From Streptomyces exfoliatus (GTDB lineage Bacteria; Actinomycetota; Actinomycetes; Streptomycetales; Streptomycetaceae), in NCBI RefSeq assembly GCF_000725545.1, contig NZ_JNZP01000001.1, positions 618,484 through 682,483 of the forward strand: DNA of 64,000 nt. Reading direction: 5' to 3'. Shown one piece after another: positions 24,070 through 34,508 of the stretch; the first letter of the stretch is position 1; the number at the start of each line of letters is the position of its first letter. Under the pieces are notes generated by a model that was not told the DNA's origin, searched no databases, and saw only the letters and a program-made list of their open reading frames with translations. Made by a program: the position numbers and the translations under genes.

Positions 24070-24245
24070 ACCGGCGGCGAGAGTTCCTGACTCCCGGACC
24101 CTTCGGATCCGGTCACAGTGGCGGGACCGCGCCGGATTCGCACCGGACTTCCTCTACTGCCGCCGTAATGGCCTCGGCAGTCCACCACGGGCCGAGAACA
24201 GCCGTCAACTCACCCTTGACCTGCGTCGCGTCACTGTGCGAAGCG
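24070..24245 (-). ncRNA. Cobalamin riboswitch
   Basis: On the minus strand the conserved core GGTGCGAATCCGGC, then GCGGTCCCGCCACTGTGA, and the B12-box-like GAGTCAGGAACTC (24081-24093) are all present in the correct order, preceded by AGAGGAAGTCCGG. It lies 54 bases upstream of cbiB and should switch the whole cbiB-cobQ-chelatase-cobO-cobB operon off when adenosylcobalamin is abundant. The outer limits are approximate because the P1 stem was not resolved. Confidence 0.95.
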
Positions 24246-24258
24246 CCACAAACACGAC

Positions 24259-24298
24259 GGCCGGGCGGCCCGCACCCGAAGGTGCGGACCGCCCGGCC
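24259..24298 (-). terminator. Strong terminator after the Pit operon
   Basis: Arms 24259-24276 and 24281-24298 (GGCCGGGCGG.CCGCACC) form an 18-bp stem with a single mismatch and a CGAA loop. It follows the stop of the small membrane protein gene and insulates the downstream riboswitch. Confidence 0.88.
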
Positions 24299-24315
24299 GA
24301 GGGACCGCGGGACCG

Positions 24316-24537
24316 TCAGACGACGATCAGGTAGATGCCGTACGCCACGGCCGCGAGGCACAGGGCGAAGCAGGCGTAGGCGCCGGTGCGGGCCAGGGCG
24401 GCGGAGCCCCCCTGGGCGGCGGCCTGCTCCTGCTTGGAGAGGCCGACGATGCCGAGGGTGAAGAGGCCCACCAGCGCGACGGTCGCCACGAGGCTGACTC
24501 CGAAGACGGAGCCGAGGGCTGCCCAGTCGATCTTCAT
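24316..24537 (-). CDS. Small two-helix membrane protein, Pit partner
   Basis: A 73-residue protein with two predicted transmembrane helices, GSVFGVSLVATVALVGLFTLGIVGL and TGAYACFALCLAAVAYGIYLIVV, joined by a short Gln/Ala loop (SKQEQAAAQGG). No family function is known to me. It lies 12 bases downstream of the phosphate transporter gene and shares its terminator, so co-transcription and a membrane association with the transporter are plausible inferences. Confidence 0.8.
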   Translation of the reverse strand: MKIDWAALGSVFGVSLVATVALVGLFTLGIVGLSKQEQAAAQGGSAALARTGAYACFALCLAAVAYGIYLIVV

Positions 24538-24549
24538 GTCGTTCGTTCC

Positions 24550-25812
<1,263 letters not shown>

Positions 25813-25859
25813 TTACCCAGGCAATCGTTTGACGTCAGTGGCTGGACGAACGTAGGCAA

Positions 25860-25881
25860 CCTGAGTGAACGGAAGGTGAAC
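25860..25881 (-). promoter_or_regulatory. PHO box (PhoP-binding direct repeats)
   Basis: On the minus strand GTTCACCTTCC (25871-25881) is followed directly by GTTCACTCAGG (25860-25870). These are two 11-bp units matching the Streptomyces PhoP repeat GTTCACC. A degenerate third unit (TTGCCTACGTT) may follow. Confidence 0.85.
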
Positions 25882-26206
25882 TGGGTCGGGCGGCATGGTG
25901 TCCCGATCCGGTGTCAAGAGATTCCGTTTACGGCTCCGACGGTCGGACTGTCCACGATGCGGTCACCCGCAACCCGGGGTAATCCGGGCCCACACCGGGC
26001 ACACGGGCCCCACCCCGCTCCCACCCCCGGCACCCGGTTCCGCTCCCTGGACCGAACCATCCGACCGGGGGACCCCGCGGAGGAGACCCACGTCACTCCC
26101 AGGAGTGGGTCCCGCGGCCCCCGGGGCCACCGCGGGAACGCCCCCGCCCGGGTCTGTCCGGGTCCGTCCGGTGGCAGCTCCGCCCCATCCTGCCGAGACT
26201 GGGAGC
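25882..26206. other. Gap between the PHO box and the hydrolase gene
   Basis: About 325 bases without a gene that can be supported. Reading frames through it are Pro/Arg-rich noise. It should contain the promoter of the rightward hydrolase gene, but no convincing hexamers were found. Confidence 0.6.
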
Positions 26207-27334
26207 GTGCGCCCGGTTACAGCGACGGCAGCGGCCGTCACCACTCTGCTCGGTGTCGGCGTGGCCGCGGTCGCGGCCGGCCGGTACGCCAGCGACGTCG
26301 CCCTCAGGGCACCGTCCGGACGTCCCCTGCCCGGGGATCCACGGCTGACCGTGCACGCCACGGGCCCCGAGCGGATCACCCTCACCCGCAGCCTCGCCTC
26401 GCTGCGACCCGGCACGTACGGACTGGAAGGCCCCGGCCTGCACGCCGTCGTCGGCCCGGTCCTCGACCGGGTCCCGCACACCGCCGACACCGTCGTCCGG
26501 CGGCTCGAACGCGTCGAACTCGGCGTGCTCGGCGCCGGCGCCCGCGTCCGCCTCACCCCCCAGCTGCACCGCGGCACGCCGCTCGGCGCCCTGGGGCTCG
26601 CCCACGAGGACGCCGAGATCCCCGGCGAGCTCGGCCCCCTGCCCGCCTGGCTCGTGCCCGGCCCCCGCCCCACCTGGGTCATCGCCCTGCACGGCCTCGG
26701 CACCACCCGCGAGCACCCGCTGAACGTCGTCCCCTCCTACAGCCGCCGCAAGATCCCCGTCCTCGTCCCCGCCTACCGCGGCGACGAGGGAGCGCCCGCC
26801 GCCCCGGACGGCCTGGCCCACCTCGGCGACTCGGAGTGGCGGGACGTCGACGCCGCCATCCGCTACGCCGTCCGCAGGGGCGCCGCCAAGGTCGTCCTGC
26901 ACGGCTGGGGGACCGGCGCCTCGATGGCCCTGCGCGCCGCCGCCGAGTCGGGGGTGCGCGACCGGATCAGCGGCCTCGTCCTCGACTCCCCGGTACTGGA
27001 CTGGGAGGCCACCCTCCGCAACCTCGCGGCGGCCCGCCACGTCCCCGCTCCGCTGCTCCCGCTCGCGGTCCGCGCCGCCCAGGGCCGGATCGGCCCGCAC
27101 GAGGACCTGCTCACCGTCGCCTCCGCACCGGAAGCCCCGAGGATCCCGATCCTGCTGTTCCACGGCCCCGACGACACCATCGCCCCCTGGGAGCGGTCCG
27201 TCGAACTCGCCGCCCGACGCCCCGGCCTCGTCTCCCTCCAGACCGTCCGGCAGGCTCCGCATGCGGCGATGTGGAACGCCGACCCGGTCCGCTACGAGGA
27301 GTCCGTGCGCCGCTTCCTCACCCCGCTCCTCTAG
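26207..27334 (+). CDS. Alpha/beta-hydrolase with N-terminal membrane anchor
   Basis: A 375-residue protein. A short hydrophobic N-terminal helix (AAAVTTLLGVGVAAVAAGRYA) is followed by an alpha/beta-hydrolase fold: VIALHGLGTTREHPL (oxyanion loop), LVPAYRGDEG and LFHGPDDTIAPWERS (acid residue Asp), with the last His in RQAPHAAMWNADP. The usual nucleophile elbow GxSxG reads LHGWGTGASMAL, so the central residue is Thr rather than Ser. It may be a non-standard or inactive esterase. The GTG start, preceded closely by GGGAG, is chosen because homologous sequence begins there. It is a single gene followed by a terminator. Confidence 0.82.
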   Translation: MRPVTATAAAVTTLLGVGVAAVAAGRYASDVALRAPSGRPLPGDPRLTVHATGPERITLTRSLASLRPGTYGLEGPGLHAVVGPVLDRVPHTADTVVRRLERVELGVLGAGARVRLTPQLHRGTPLGALGLAHEDAEIPGELGPLPAWLVPGPRPTWVIALHGLGTTREHPLNVVPSYSRRKIPVLVPAYRGDEGAPAAPDGLAHLGDSEWRDVDAAIRYAVRRGAAKVVLHGWGTGASMALRAAAESGVRDRISGLVLDSPVLDWEATLRNLAAARHVPAPLLPLAVRAAQGRIGPHEDLLTVASAPEAPRIPILLFHGPDDTIAPWERSVELAARRPGLVSLQTVRQAPHAAMWNADPVRYEESVRRFLTPLL

Positions 27335-27337
27335 AGG

Positions 27338-27386
27338 CGCCCCGCCGATCGGGCCGGTCCCGTCACGGGCCCGGCCCGACGGGGCG
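27338..27386 (+). terminator. Terminator after the hydrolase gene
   Basis: CGCCCCG/CGGGGCG outer arms and CGGGCCGG/CCGGCCCG inner arms enclose a 13-base loop, beginning 4 bases after the TAG stop. Confidence 0.75.
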
Positions 27387-27433
27387 TCCGATTCCGATTG
27401 GGCTTTCGGGCCGTCAGCGGGAAGACTGCCCCC

Positions 27434-28852
27434 GTGACGTCTCGAAAGCCCGATGAACCATTGGCGCGCAACTCCAGACTCCGACTCGTCCGCCCGCAGG
27501 CGCTGGCCACCGCCCGACGGGCCGTGACGACCCGGCGCACCCGGCCGGCGCCGAGGCCGCCCGAGGGCACTCCGCCCCGCGCGGAACTCGCCCGGCAGGC
27601 CCGGCACGTCCTCGCCGACGCCGTACGGATCGCCCGCTGGGCCGCCGCCCCGAGCGGCGCCGAAGCGACCCTCCGCACCGACCCGGGACCCGTCACCGCC
27701 CAGGAACGGGCCGCGGCCGCACTGAACCTGACGTCCGACCAGATCCGGGCCGGCTGGGACCGCGCCCGGCTCGCCGGACTCGTCGAGCTCCACGGCGACA
27801 CCGCCCGCCCCGGCTGGCGGCTGCACGCCTGGGACCGCGACGACTCCGCCGTGCTGCGCGGCTGGGTCGCCCTCTTCGACGCCTGGTCGCTGGTCCACCC
27901 GGCCCCCGAGAAGGTCGAGCCGAGCGCCGTCGCCGAGGTCGTCGAGGCCGTCCCCCAGGTGCTCTCGCTGCTCCAGCTCTCCCAGGGCCCGGTCCTCGTC
28001 CCCGCCCTCCTCGACCTGCTCGGCCAGCGCGTCGAGGAGCTGCGCGAGGAGCGCTGCGAGGTCCCGGCGGCCGGCCCCGCCCCCGAGGCCGCCGGCATCC
28101 CCGGCCCGCCCGGCACCGACGGACTCCCCGCCCTCCTCGACTGGGCGCTCGAAGGCCTGGCGGCCGTCGGCGCGCTCACCCTCGACCCGGGCACGGAGGC
28201 GCGTCACGCCACCCTGACCCCGCTCGGCAACTGGGCGGTCTGGGTCAAGCTGGAGCAGATCTGCGTCGCCGCGCAGAGCCCCGCGGGCAACATCGAGCAG
28301 TCCGCCGAGGACATGCTGCGCGGCTGCGCCCGGCTCACCCCGGGGCCGGCCCGCGCCGAGTACCGCGCCTGGCTCGCGGCCCGCACCCTCTCCAGCGCGG
28401 TCACCGAGCTCCTCGCCGTCGCCCGGGGCGAGGACGCCCTGCTGCGCGGCCTCGCCTTCGAGGCGCTCAGGGTCGTCGGCGCGCCCGCGGAGGCCGAGGT
28501 GCGGGCCACCGTCGCCGAGCCCTCGCTGCGGCCGTACGCACTGCTCTGGCTGGCGGAGTACGAGGGCGCCGACCCGGACGACGCCCAGGAGGTCCTGACC
28601 CGCGAGGAGTCGACCTGGCTCTGGGTGGACACGGCGGCGGCCGTCGCCGACCACGGCGAGAGCGAGCTGCTCGTCCGGCACCTCGACTCGGCCGTGCAGG
28701 GCACCGTTCCGGCGCTCCTCGACGAGGTGAGGGCGATCGGCCACCCCCGTACCGTCCAGGTCCTGGTCGCGCTGGCCGCCGCCCACCCGGACCCGGCCCT
28801 GGCCAAGGCCGTCCGCAGGGCCGCCTTCCAGGTGCACACCGGCGGCGCCTGA
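27434..28852 (+). CDS. Unrecognised 472-residue protein
   Basis: I do not recognise a family. The N terminus (about 1-60) is Arg/Pro-rich and probably disordered. A helical middle includes ERAAAALNLTSDQIRAGWDRARLAGLVELHGD, which resembles a winged-helix (ALNLT...AGLVEL). The C-terminal 150 residues form short helical repeats reminiscent of HEAT-like scaffolds (RGLAFEALRVVGAPAEAEVRATVAEPSLRPYALLWLAEYEG). No signal peptide, transmembrane segment or catalytic motif is visible. The GTG start is chosen for the sharp rise in coding character. It converges on a VOC gene. It may be a cytoplasmic regulatory or scaffold protein. Confidence 0.75.
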   Translation: MTSRKPDEPLARNSRLRLVRPQALATARRAVTTRRTRPAPRPPEGTPPRAELARQARHVLADAVRIARWAAAPSGAEATLRTDPGPVTAQERAAAALNLTSDQIRAGWDRARLAGLVELHGDTARPGWRLHAWDRDDSAVLRGWVALFDAWSLVHPAPEKVEPSAVAEVVEAVPQVLSLLQLSQGPVLVPALLDLLGQRVEELREERCEVPAAGPAPEAAGIPGPPGTDGLPALLDWALEGLAAVGALTLDPGTEARHATLTPLGNWAVWVKLEQICVAAQSPAGNIEQSAEDMLRGCARLTPGPARAEYRAWLAARTLSSAVTELLAVARGEDALLRGLAFEALRVVGAPAEAEVRATVAEPSLRPYALLWLAEYEGADPDDAQEVLTREESTWLWVDTAAAVADHGESELLVRHLDSAVQGTVPALLDEVRAIGHPRTVQVLVALAAAHPDPALAKAVRRAAFQVHTGGA

Positions 28853-28889
28853 GCCGAGACGGCACCGCCCGGCGCCCGGGCAGGGACGT

Positions 28890-28915
28890 GCGTCCGGCCG
28901 ATCAGGGCCGGACGC
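28890..28915. terminator. Bidirectional terminator
   Basis: GCGTCCGGCC and GGCCGGACGC form a perfect 10-bp stem around GATCAG between the convergent 472-residue-protein and VOC genes. Confidence 0.75.
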
Positions 28916-28918
28916 GCC

Positions 28919-29320
28919 CTACTCCGCGGCGCCGGGCGTGTACGTCCCGAAGCTCCAGATGTTGCCCTCGGCGTCCCGGGCCATGTAGTCCCGGGAGCCG
29001 TACTCCTGGTCCTTCGGCGCCATCACGATCTCGATGCCCTGGGCGACGGCCCGCGCGTGGTGCTCGTCCACGTCGTCGACGTGCACGAAGACGCCCACCG
29101 GGCCGGACCCCGCCATCAGCTTGTCGAACTCGCTGCCGGTGCCCTTGCTGCCGAGCATCACCATGCCGTTCCCGTACGACAGCTCCGCGTGCGCGATCCG
29201 CCCGTCCTCGCCCTCGTACACGGCGGTCGCGGTGAAGCCGAACCCCTCCGTGAGCTGGGAGATCGCCGCCTTCGCGTCCTCGTACGTCAGCGTCGGACAG
29301 ATGTGGGGGGCCTCAGCCAT
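28919..29320 (-). CDS. VOC-superfamily (glyoxalase-like) protein
   Basis: A 133-residue single-domain VOC protein built from paired beta-alpha-beta-beta-beta modules: ICPTLTYEDAKAAISQLTEGFGFTATAVYEGEDGRIAHAELSYGNGMVMLGS and VGVFVHVDDVDEHHARAVAQGIEIVMAPKDQEYGSRDYMARDAEGNIWSFGTY. The latter carries the C-terminal metal-ligand-type DAEGNIWSFG. Such proteins act as glyoxalase-like lyases, dioxygenases or drug-binding resistance proteins; the ligand is unknown. The ATG is preferred over a GTG 9 bases upstream because GGGAAG then lies at normal spacing. Confidence 0.88.
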   Translation of the reverse strand: MAEAPHICPTLTYEDAKAAISQLTEGFGFTATAVYEGEDGRIAHAELSYGNGMVMLGSKGTGSEFDKLMAGSGPVGVFVHVDDVDEHHARAVAQGIEIVMAPKDQEYGSRDYMARDAEGNIWSFGTYTPGAAE

Positions 29321-29388
29321 CCCGATCACTTCCCTTCGATTCAGCCGAATGTGACCTGGGTCTCAGTCTTGCAGCCCCCACCGGCAAC

Positions 29389-30279
29389 TCAGCGGAAGGT
29401 GTTGCACCGGGCCATGTCACCGGTCCGGTAGCCCTCGTAGAACCACTGCTGCCGCTGGGCCGCCGAGCCGTGCGTCCAGTTCTCCGGCGTCACCCGGCCC
29501 TGGAACCTCTCCTGGATCCGGTCGTCGCCCACCGCGGCCGCCGCGTCCAGGCCGTCCCGGATGTCCGCGTCCGTGAGCGAGGTCAGCAGCGGCCGGCCCG
29601 TCCGGTCGTCGGGCGTGCTCGTCGCGTGCCGGGCCCACACGCCCGCGTAGCAGTCGGCCTGGAGCTCGACCCGCACGGCGTTGGAGTCCGCGCCGGTCCG
29701 CCCGTCCTGGGCGCGGCTCAGGGTCCCCATGAGGTTCTGGACGTGATGGCCGTACTCGTGCGCCACCACGTACGCCTGGGCGAAGGGTCCGCCGCTCGAC
29801 CCGAACGTGGTCCGCAGCTCCTCGAAGAAGCCCAGGTCCAGATAGACCTGCCGGTCGCCGGGGCAGTAGAAGGGGCCGACGGCCGAGGTCGCGGAGCCGC
29901 ACGCGGTCGCGACCCGTTGGCTGAACATCACGGTGGCGGCGCTCCCGTAGGTGCCGCCCCTGCGCGTGTACTCGCTCCGCCAGAAGTCCTGCAGACTGTT
30001 GACGACGGCGACGATCCGGCAGTCCTCGCGCGTGTTGGCGTCCGAGCCCTTCCGGCAGCTCTGGTTCACCTGGGCCACCGAGGAGGAGCTGGCCGCCGGC
30101 TCTTCTCCGCCGCCGGAGAGCCCGAGCTGATCCGGTCCCACCCCGAAGAGCACGCCCAGGACCAGCGCGATGAAGCCGATGACGCCGCCGCCGACGGTGG
30201 CCCTGCCGCCGGGGATGCGGCTGCTCCGGACGTCCCGTACCTCCGTGGTGTCCAGATCGGCGTCGTCGTCGAACTGCAC
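29389..30279 (-). CDS. Neutral zinc metallopeptidase, YpfJ/KPN_02809 family
   Basis: A 296-residue membrane-anchored protein. An acidic cytoplasmic N terminus ([14 protein letters not shown]) is followed by one transmembrane helix ([19 protein letters not shown]), an Ser/Gly linker, and an extracytoplasmic peptidase-like domain. That domain has the zinc motif HEYGHH (His174, Glu175, His178) and the downstream glutamate in [14 protein letters not shown]. Paired cysteines (SCRK, DCRI, ACGS, YCPG) suggest disulfides. Its substrate is unknown; the family is implicated in envelope maintenance only by inference. It is divergent from the ABC-F gene. Confidence 0.92.
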   Translation of the reverse strand: MQFDDDADLDTTEVRDVRSSRIPGGRATVGGGVIGFIALVLGVLFGVGPDQLGLSGGGEEPAASSSSVAQVNQSCRKGSDANTREDCRIVAVVNSLQDFWRSEYTRRGGTYGSAATVMFSQRVATACGSATSAVGPFYCPGDRQVYLDLGFFEELRTTFGSSGGPFAQAYVVAHEYGHHVQNLMGTLSRAQDGRTGADSNAVRVELQADCYAGVWARHATSTPDDRTGRPLLTSLTDADIRDGLDAAAAVGDDRIQERFQGRVTPENWTHGSAAQRQQWFYEGYRTGDMARCNTFR

Positions 30280-30460
30280 GGTGCACCACCCTCCGCGTCA
30301 CTGCCGCGGCAGTGGCCGCCGCCCTCCGCCGAGTATCGGGTGATCTCTCACCCGTCGCCCCTTTTGCGAAGCATCGGCGGGAACGTGAGATAACTCCCGA
30401 TCGCGCCCTCGTACCCCGCATGGCCGAAAAGCAGTTGCAGGCGCCCGTTAGACTGGCCGT

Positions 30461-30484
30461 ATGGCCATTCTCCCCGTGCATTAG
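30461..30484 (+). CDS. Possible 7-codon leader peptide before the ABC-F gene
   Basis: ATG-GCC-ATT-CTC-CCC-GTG-CAT-TAG encodes MAILPVH. A TAGACT -10-like hexamer ends 6 bases upstream, which would give a leaderless message beginning at this ATG. The ABC-F start lies 61 bases downstream. ABC-F ribosome-protection genes in other bacteria are often controlled by such short upstream frames; here it is only a candidate. Confidence 0.35.
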   Translation: MAILPVH

Positions 30485-30545
30485 CGGCGTCGAAGCCCTT
30501 CATCAGCCGTCCTTCCGCCGTTTCCCACCGCCCTGGAGTCTGTCC

Positions 30546-32144
<1,599 letters not shown>

Positions 32145-32173
32145 TGCGGACGGGGCCCCCGGCGGTCCCTGGT

Positions 32174-32211
32174 GATCATTCCGGGCTGGATCATTCGGCT
32201 CATGCGTGATC
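32174..32211. promoter_or_regulatory. Cluster of three GATC boxes upstream of gbn
   Basis: GATCATTC (32174), GATCATTC (32189) and GATCCTTC (32208) occur within 38 bases, with further GATC sites at about 32329 and 32455. The downstream gene encodes a GATC-binding protein, so this is a candidate autoregulatory site. Confidence 0.5.
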
Positions 32212-32222
32212 CTTCATCTGAG

Positions 32223-32301
32223 TGAGGGTGTCTCGTACCTCCGGCGCGGTGCTCTGCCGAATCCTTCCGGCAGACCCGCGCCGTACGTGTGTTCCCCTCA
32301 C
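32223..32301 (+). ncRNA. Structured leader or small RNA before gbn
   Basis: A long imperfect hairpin: GTGAGGG/CCCTCAC outer arms, CGGCGCGG (32242-32249) with CCGCGCCG (32276-32283), and CTGCCG/CGGCAG around an 8-base loop. It lies in the 353-base gap between the ABC-F stop and gbn, which otherwise holds no gene. It could terminate the ABC-F message, be a leader of gbn, or be an independent RNA. Confidence 0.45.
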
Positions 32302-32497
32302 ATCGCTGACCTGGCACTTCCCTCGACGATCGGCGCGAGGGGGCGTCTCCGGCCCCCCGGAATGCAGGCTTCCGTTCGTGATGACGCCGCACTCGGCGAC
32401 AAACCCGGCGGCATGGACCTTGTCGAATGGGTGGCCAGGACGGACGGGAGGGGTGATCATGAGAAGTCCAGAGCGCACTTCCCATGAGGAGGCACGG

Positions 32498-32719
32498 GTG
32501 GCCGAGACTCTGAAGAAGGGCAGCCGGGTGACCGGCGCCGCGCGCGACAAGCTCGCGGCAGACCTGAAGAAGAAGTACGACTCCGGTGCGAGCATCCGGG
32601 CGCTGGCCGAGGAAACGGGCCGCTCCTACGGATTCGTCCACCGGATGCTCAGCGAGTCCGGAGTCACGCTGCGTGGACGCGGCGGAGCGACACGGGGCAA
32701 GAAGGCAGCCTCGGCCTGA
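32498..32719 (+). CDS. gbn: GATC-binding nucleoid-associated protein
   Basis: A 73-residue basic DNA-binding protein matching the Gbn (SCO1839) type: a Lys-rich N terminus (ETLKKGSRVTGAARDKLAADLKKKYDSG), one helix-turn-helix (ASIRALAEETGRSYGFVHRMLSESGV) and a basic tail (LRGRGGATRGKKAASA). In S. coelicolor this protein binds GATC sequences across the chromosome and influences development and antibiotic production (established for that species, from memory). The GTG start is supported by GAGGAGG. Its own upstream region is GATC-rich. A terminator follows. Confidence 0.93.
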   Translation: MAETLKKGSRVTGAARDKLAADLKKKYDSGASIRALAEETGRSYGFVHRMLSESGVTLRGRGGATRGKKAASA

Positions 32720-32733
32720 CACAGGGGCGGCTC

Positions 32734-32769
32734 GACCGGGCCACCGGGTCTCTCGGTGGCCACCCGGTC
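32734..32769 (+). terminator. Terminator after gbn
   Basis: GACCGG/CCGGTC and GCCACCG/CGGTGGC form a two-part stem with a 7-base loop, 14 bases after the gbn stop. Confidence 0.75.
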
Positions 32770-32852
32770 GGTCCCCGGACCGGCCAGGTGGTTACTGTGC
32801 AGTCACTTAGCATCGGATGGATGCAGTGCTGCACCGGAACCGGAGGCGCCCC

Positions 32853-33653
32853 ATGACTACGCTCGACGACTCTGAGCTCGTATTCGACAAGGACGGTGTA
32901 CGGCTCACCGTCGAGGACGCCGTTGCCACGGTGACCCTGACCAATCCGGCGAAGCGCAACGCTCAGTCTCCCGCTCTGTGGCGGGCGTTGACAGAAGCCG
33001 GCCGGTCTCTGCCCGGCAGCGTGCGGGTCGTGGTGCTGCGCGGTGAGGGCAAGTCCTTCTCCGCGGGTCTCGACCGGCAGGCGTTCACGCCCGAGGGCTT
33101 CGACGGAGAGCCGTCCTTCCTCGATCTCGCGCGGGGTTCCGACGAGGACCTCGACGCGGAGATCGCCGCGTACCAGGAGGCGTTCACCTGGTGGCGCCGC
33201 AGCGACCTCGTGTCGATCGCGGCCGTCCAGGGGCACGCCATCGGGGCGGGCTTCCAGCTCGCCCTCGCCTGCGACCTGCGGGTCGTGGCCGACGACGTGC
33301 AGTTCGCCATGCGCGAGACCAGCCTGGGGCTCGTCCCGGACCTGACCGGGACGCACCCCCTCGTCTCGCTGGTCGGCTACGCCCGCGCGCTCGAGATCTG
33401 CGCCACCGGACGCTTCGTCCACGCGGAGGAGGCCGAGCGCATCGGCCTCGCCAACCTGGCCGTGCCCGTCGACGAACTCGACGCGGCAGTACGGGACCTC
33501 GGCGCCGCCCTGCTCGCGGCGCCGCGCGACGCGGTCACCGAGACCAAGGCGCTGCTCCAGGGCGCCGCCGGCCGCTCGTACGAGGAGCAGCGCGCCGCCG
33601 AGCGCGCCGCCCAGGCCCGCCGCCTGCGCGACCTGGCGGGCCTCGGCGACTGA
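32853..33653 (+). CDS. Enoyl-CoA hydratase/isomerase family protein
   Basis: A 266-residue crotonase-fold enzyme. The oxyanion-hole segments are VLRGEGKSFSAGLDRQAF and AVQGHAIGAGFQLALACDLRV, and a catalytic-type glutamate follows in MRETSLGLVPDLTGTHPLV. The C-terminal ETKALLQGAAGRSYEEQRAAERAAQARRL forms the trimerisation helices. It probably hydrates or isomerises an enoyl-CoA in fatty-acid or amino-acid catabolism; the exact substrate is not deducible. The ATG has GGAGG upstream. It is a conserved neighbour of gbn but has its own promoter region after the gbn terminator. Confidence 0.92.
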   Translation: MTTLDDSELVFDKDGVRLTVEDAVATVTLTNPAKRNAQSPALWRALTEAGRSLPGSVRVVVLRGEGKSFSAGLDRQAFTPEGFDGEPSFLDLARGSDEDLDAEIAAYQEAFTWWRRSDLVSIAAVQGHAIGAGFQLALACDLRVVADDVQFAMRETSLGLVPDLTGTHPLVSLVGYARALEICATGRFVHAEEAERIGLANLAVPVDELDAAVRDLGAALLAAPRDAVTETKALLQGAAGRSYEEQRAAERAAQARRLRDLAGLGD

Positions 33654-33680
33654 CACGCCCGCCCGTACGCCGAGCGTGCG

Positions 33681-34415
33681 CTAGCGCAGCTCCGACACCA
33701 CGACCGTGACCGCGGCCTCCTCAGGGTGGGCCGCGGTCACGGCCGTCCGTACGGCACGGGCCACGTCCAGGGGGCGGACGCCGGCCGTCACGGCCAGCTC
33801 CACCCGCACCCCGTCCGGGCCCCGGCGCACCGGCGGGCCCAGCGCGTCCGTCACCCCGGCGACGCCCGGCACCCCGAGCGCCGTGAGCGCGACCGGATCG
33901 TCCGTCGCGGGGGAGGTCCGACCGGGTGGGGGCGCGGCCGGTTCCGGTGCGGGCTCCGGCTCCGCGTCGAGGAGATCCGTCACCCGCAGGTCCACCGCGG
34001 CCACCACGAGCCCGAGCCCGTCCTCGGCCGCCGCGAGCAGGGCGGTCCGCAGGGCGTCGACGCGTTCGGGCAGGGGTCGCCCGGCCACCACGGCGAACGA
34101 GGCCGAGACGCGCAGGGCCCCCGGCTCCGATCCCGTTTCCGGCTCCGATCCCGTTCCCGGCTCCGATCCCGTTCCCGGCTCCGGTCCGGTTCCTGGTTGC
34201 GCGGCCCGTTCCCGCCCCGCCTCCCGCTCCCGGTCCGGCCCGATCCGCAGTTCGCCCGGCACCACACCCCGTACCGCGGCCGCGACCGGGCCGAGCACCC
34301 CGCGTGCCGCCCGCTCGGTGATCCACGCCCCGTCCGCCGCGCTTCCGAGCGGCACCAGCCTGCCCGGGGCGAGGCGATCCCGTACCGCCGCCGTCCAACC
34401 CTCAGCCGTCGTCAT
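33681..34415 (-). CDS. Probable diverged Asp23-like protein, divergent from the Asp23 operon
   Basis: A 244-residue protein of a family sometimes labelled P10-like in Streptomyces annotations. Two segments, ALRVSASFAVVAGRPLPERVDALRTALLAAAEDGLGLVVAAVDLRVTDL and GVRVELAVTAGVRPLDVARAVRTAVTAAHPEEAAVTVVVSEL, share the beta-helix-helix-beta pattern of Asp23/Gls24 domains (alternating V-x-V, G-x-P, then long helix, then V-x-V-x-V). Between residues 70 and 95 lies a low-complexity repeat PGTGSEP. No signal peptide or transmembrane helix is seen. Its divergent position beside five Asp23-locus genes supports a shared role. The Asp23 relationship is my inference. Confidence 0.75.
   Translation of the reverse strand: MTTAEGWTAAVRDRLAPGRLVPLGSAADGAWITERAARGVLGPVAAAVRGVVPGELRIGPDREREAGRERAAQPGTGPEPGTGSEPGTGSEPETGSEPGALRVSASFAVVAGRPLPERVDALRTALLAAAEDGLGLVVAAVDLRVTDLLDAEPEPAPEPAAPPPGRTSPATDDPVALTALGVPGVAGVTDALGPPVRRGPDGVRVELAVTAGVRPLDVARAVRTAVTAAHPEEAAVTVVVSELR
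34123..34194. repeat. In-gene 18-bp minisatellite
   Basis: Four copies of an 18-mer, GGCTCCGATCCCGTTTCC-type, at 34123, 34141, 34159 and 34177. The last is diverged. They encode the acidic Gly/Ser/Glu/Pro linker of the divergent protein (six-residue units such as GTGSEP). Confidence 0.85.
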
Positions 34416-34508
34416 TACCCCAGCCTGCCGTATCCCCGGGGCGAGACCGGGTAACCGCCCTTAGTGTGGGCGAAGAACCCCGAAATATCCCAGAAGGGGC
34501 GTAATCCG

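Noticed and set aside
19910..24070. A 1386-residue plus-strand frame
   Set aside because: It is an antisense shadow of cobQ, cbiB and the chelatase gene, dominated by Ser/Arg/Pro.
24113..24361. Short minus-strand frame through the riboswitch
   Set aside because: The DNA is explained by the cobalamin riboswitch and a terminator; the peptide has no coding character.
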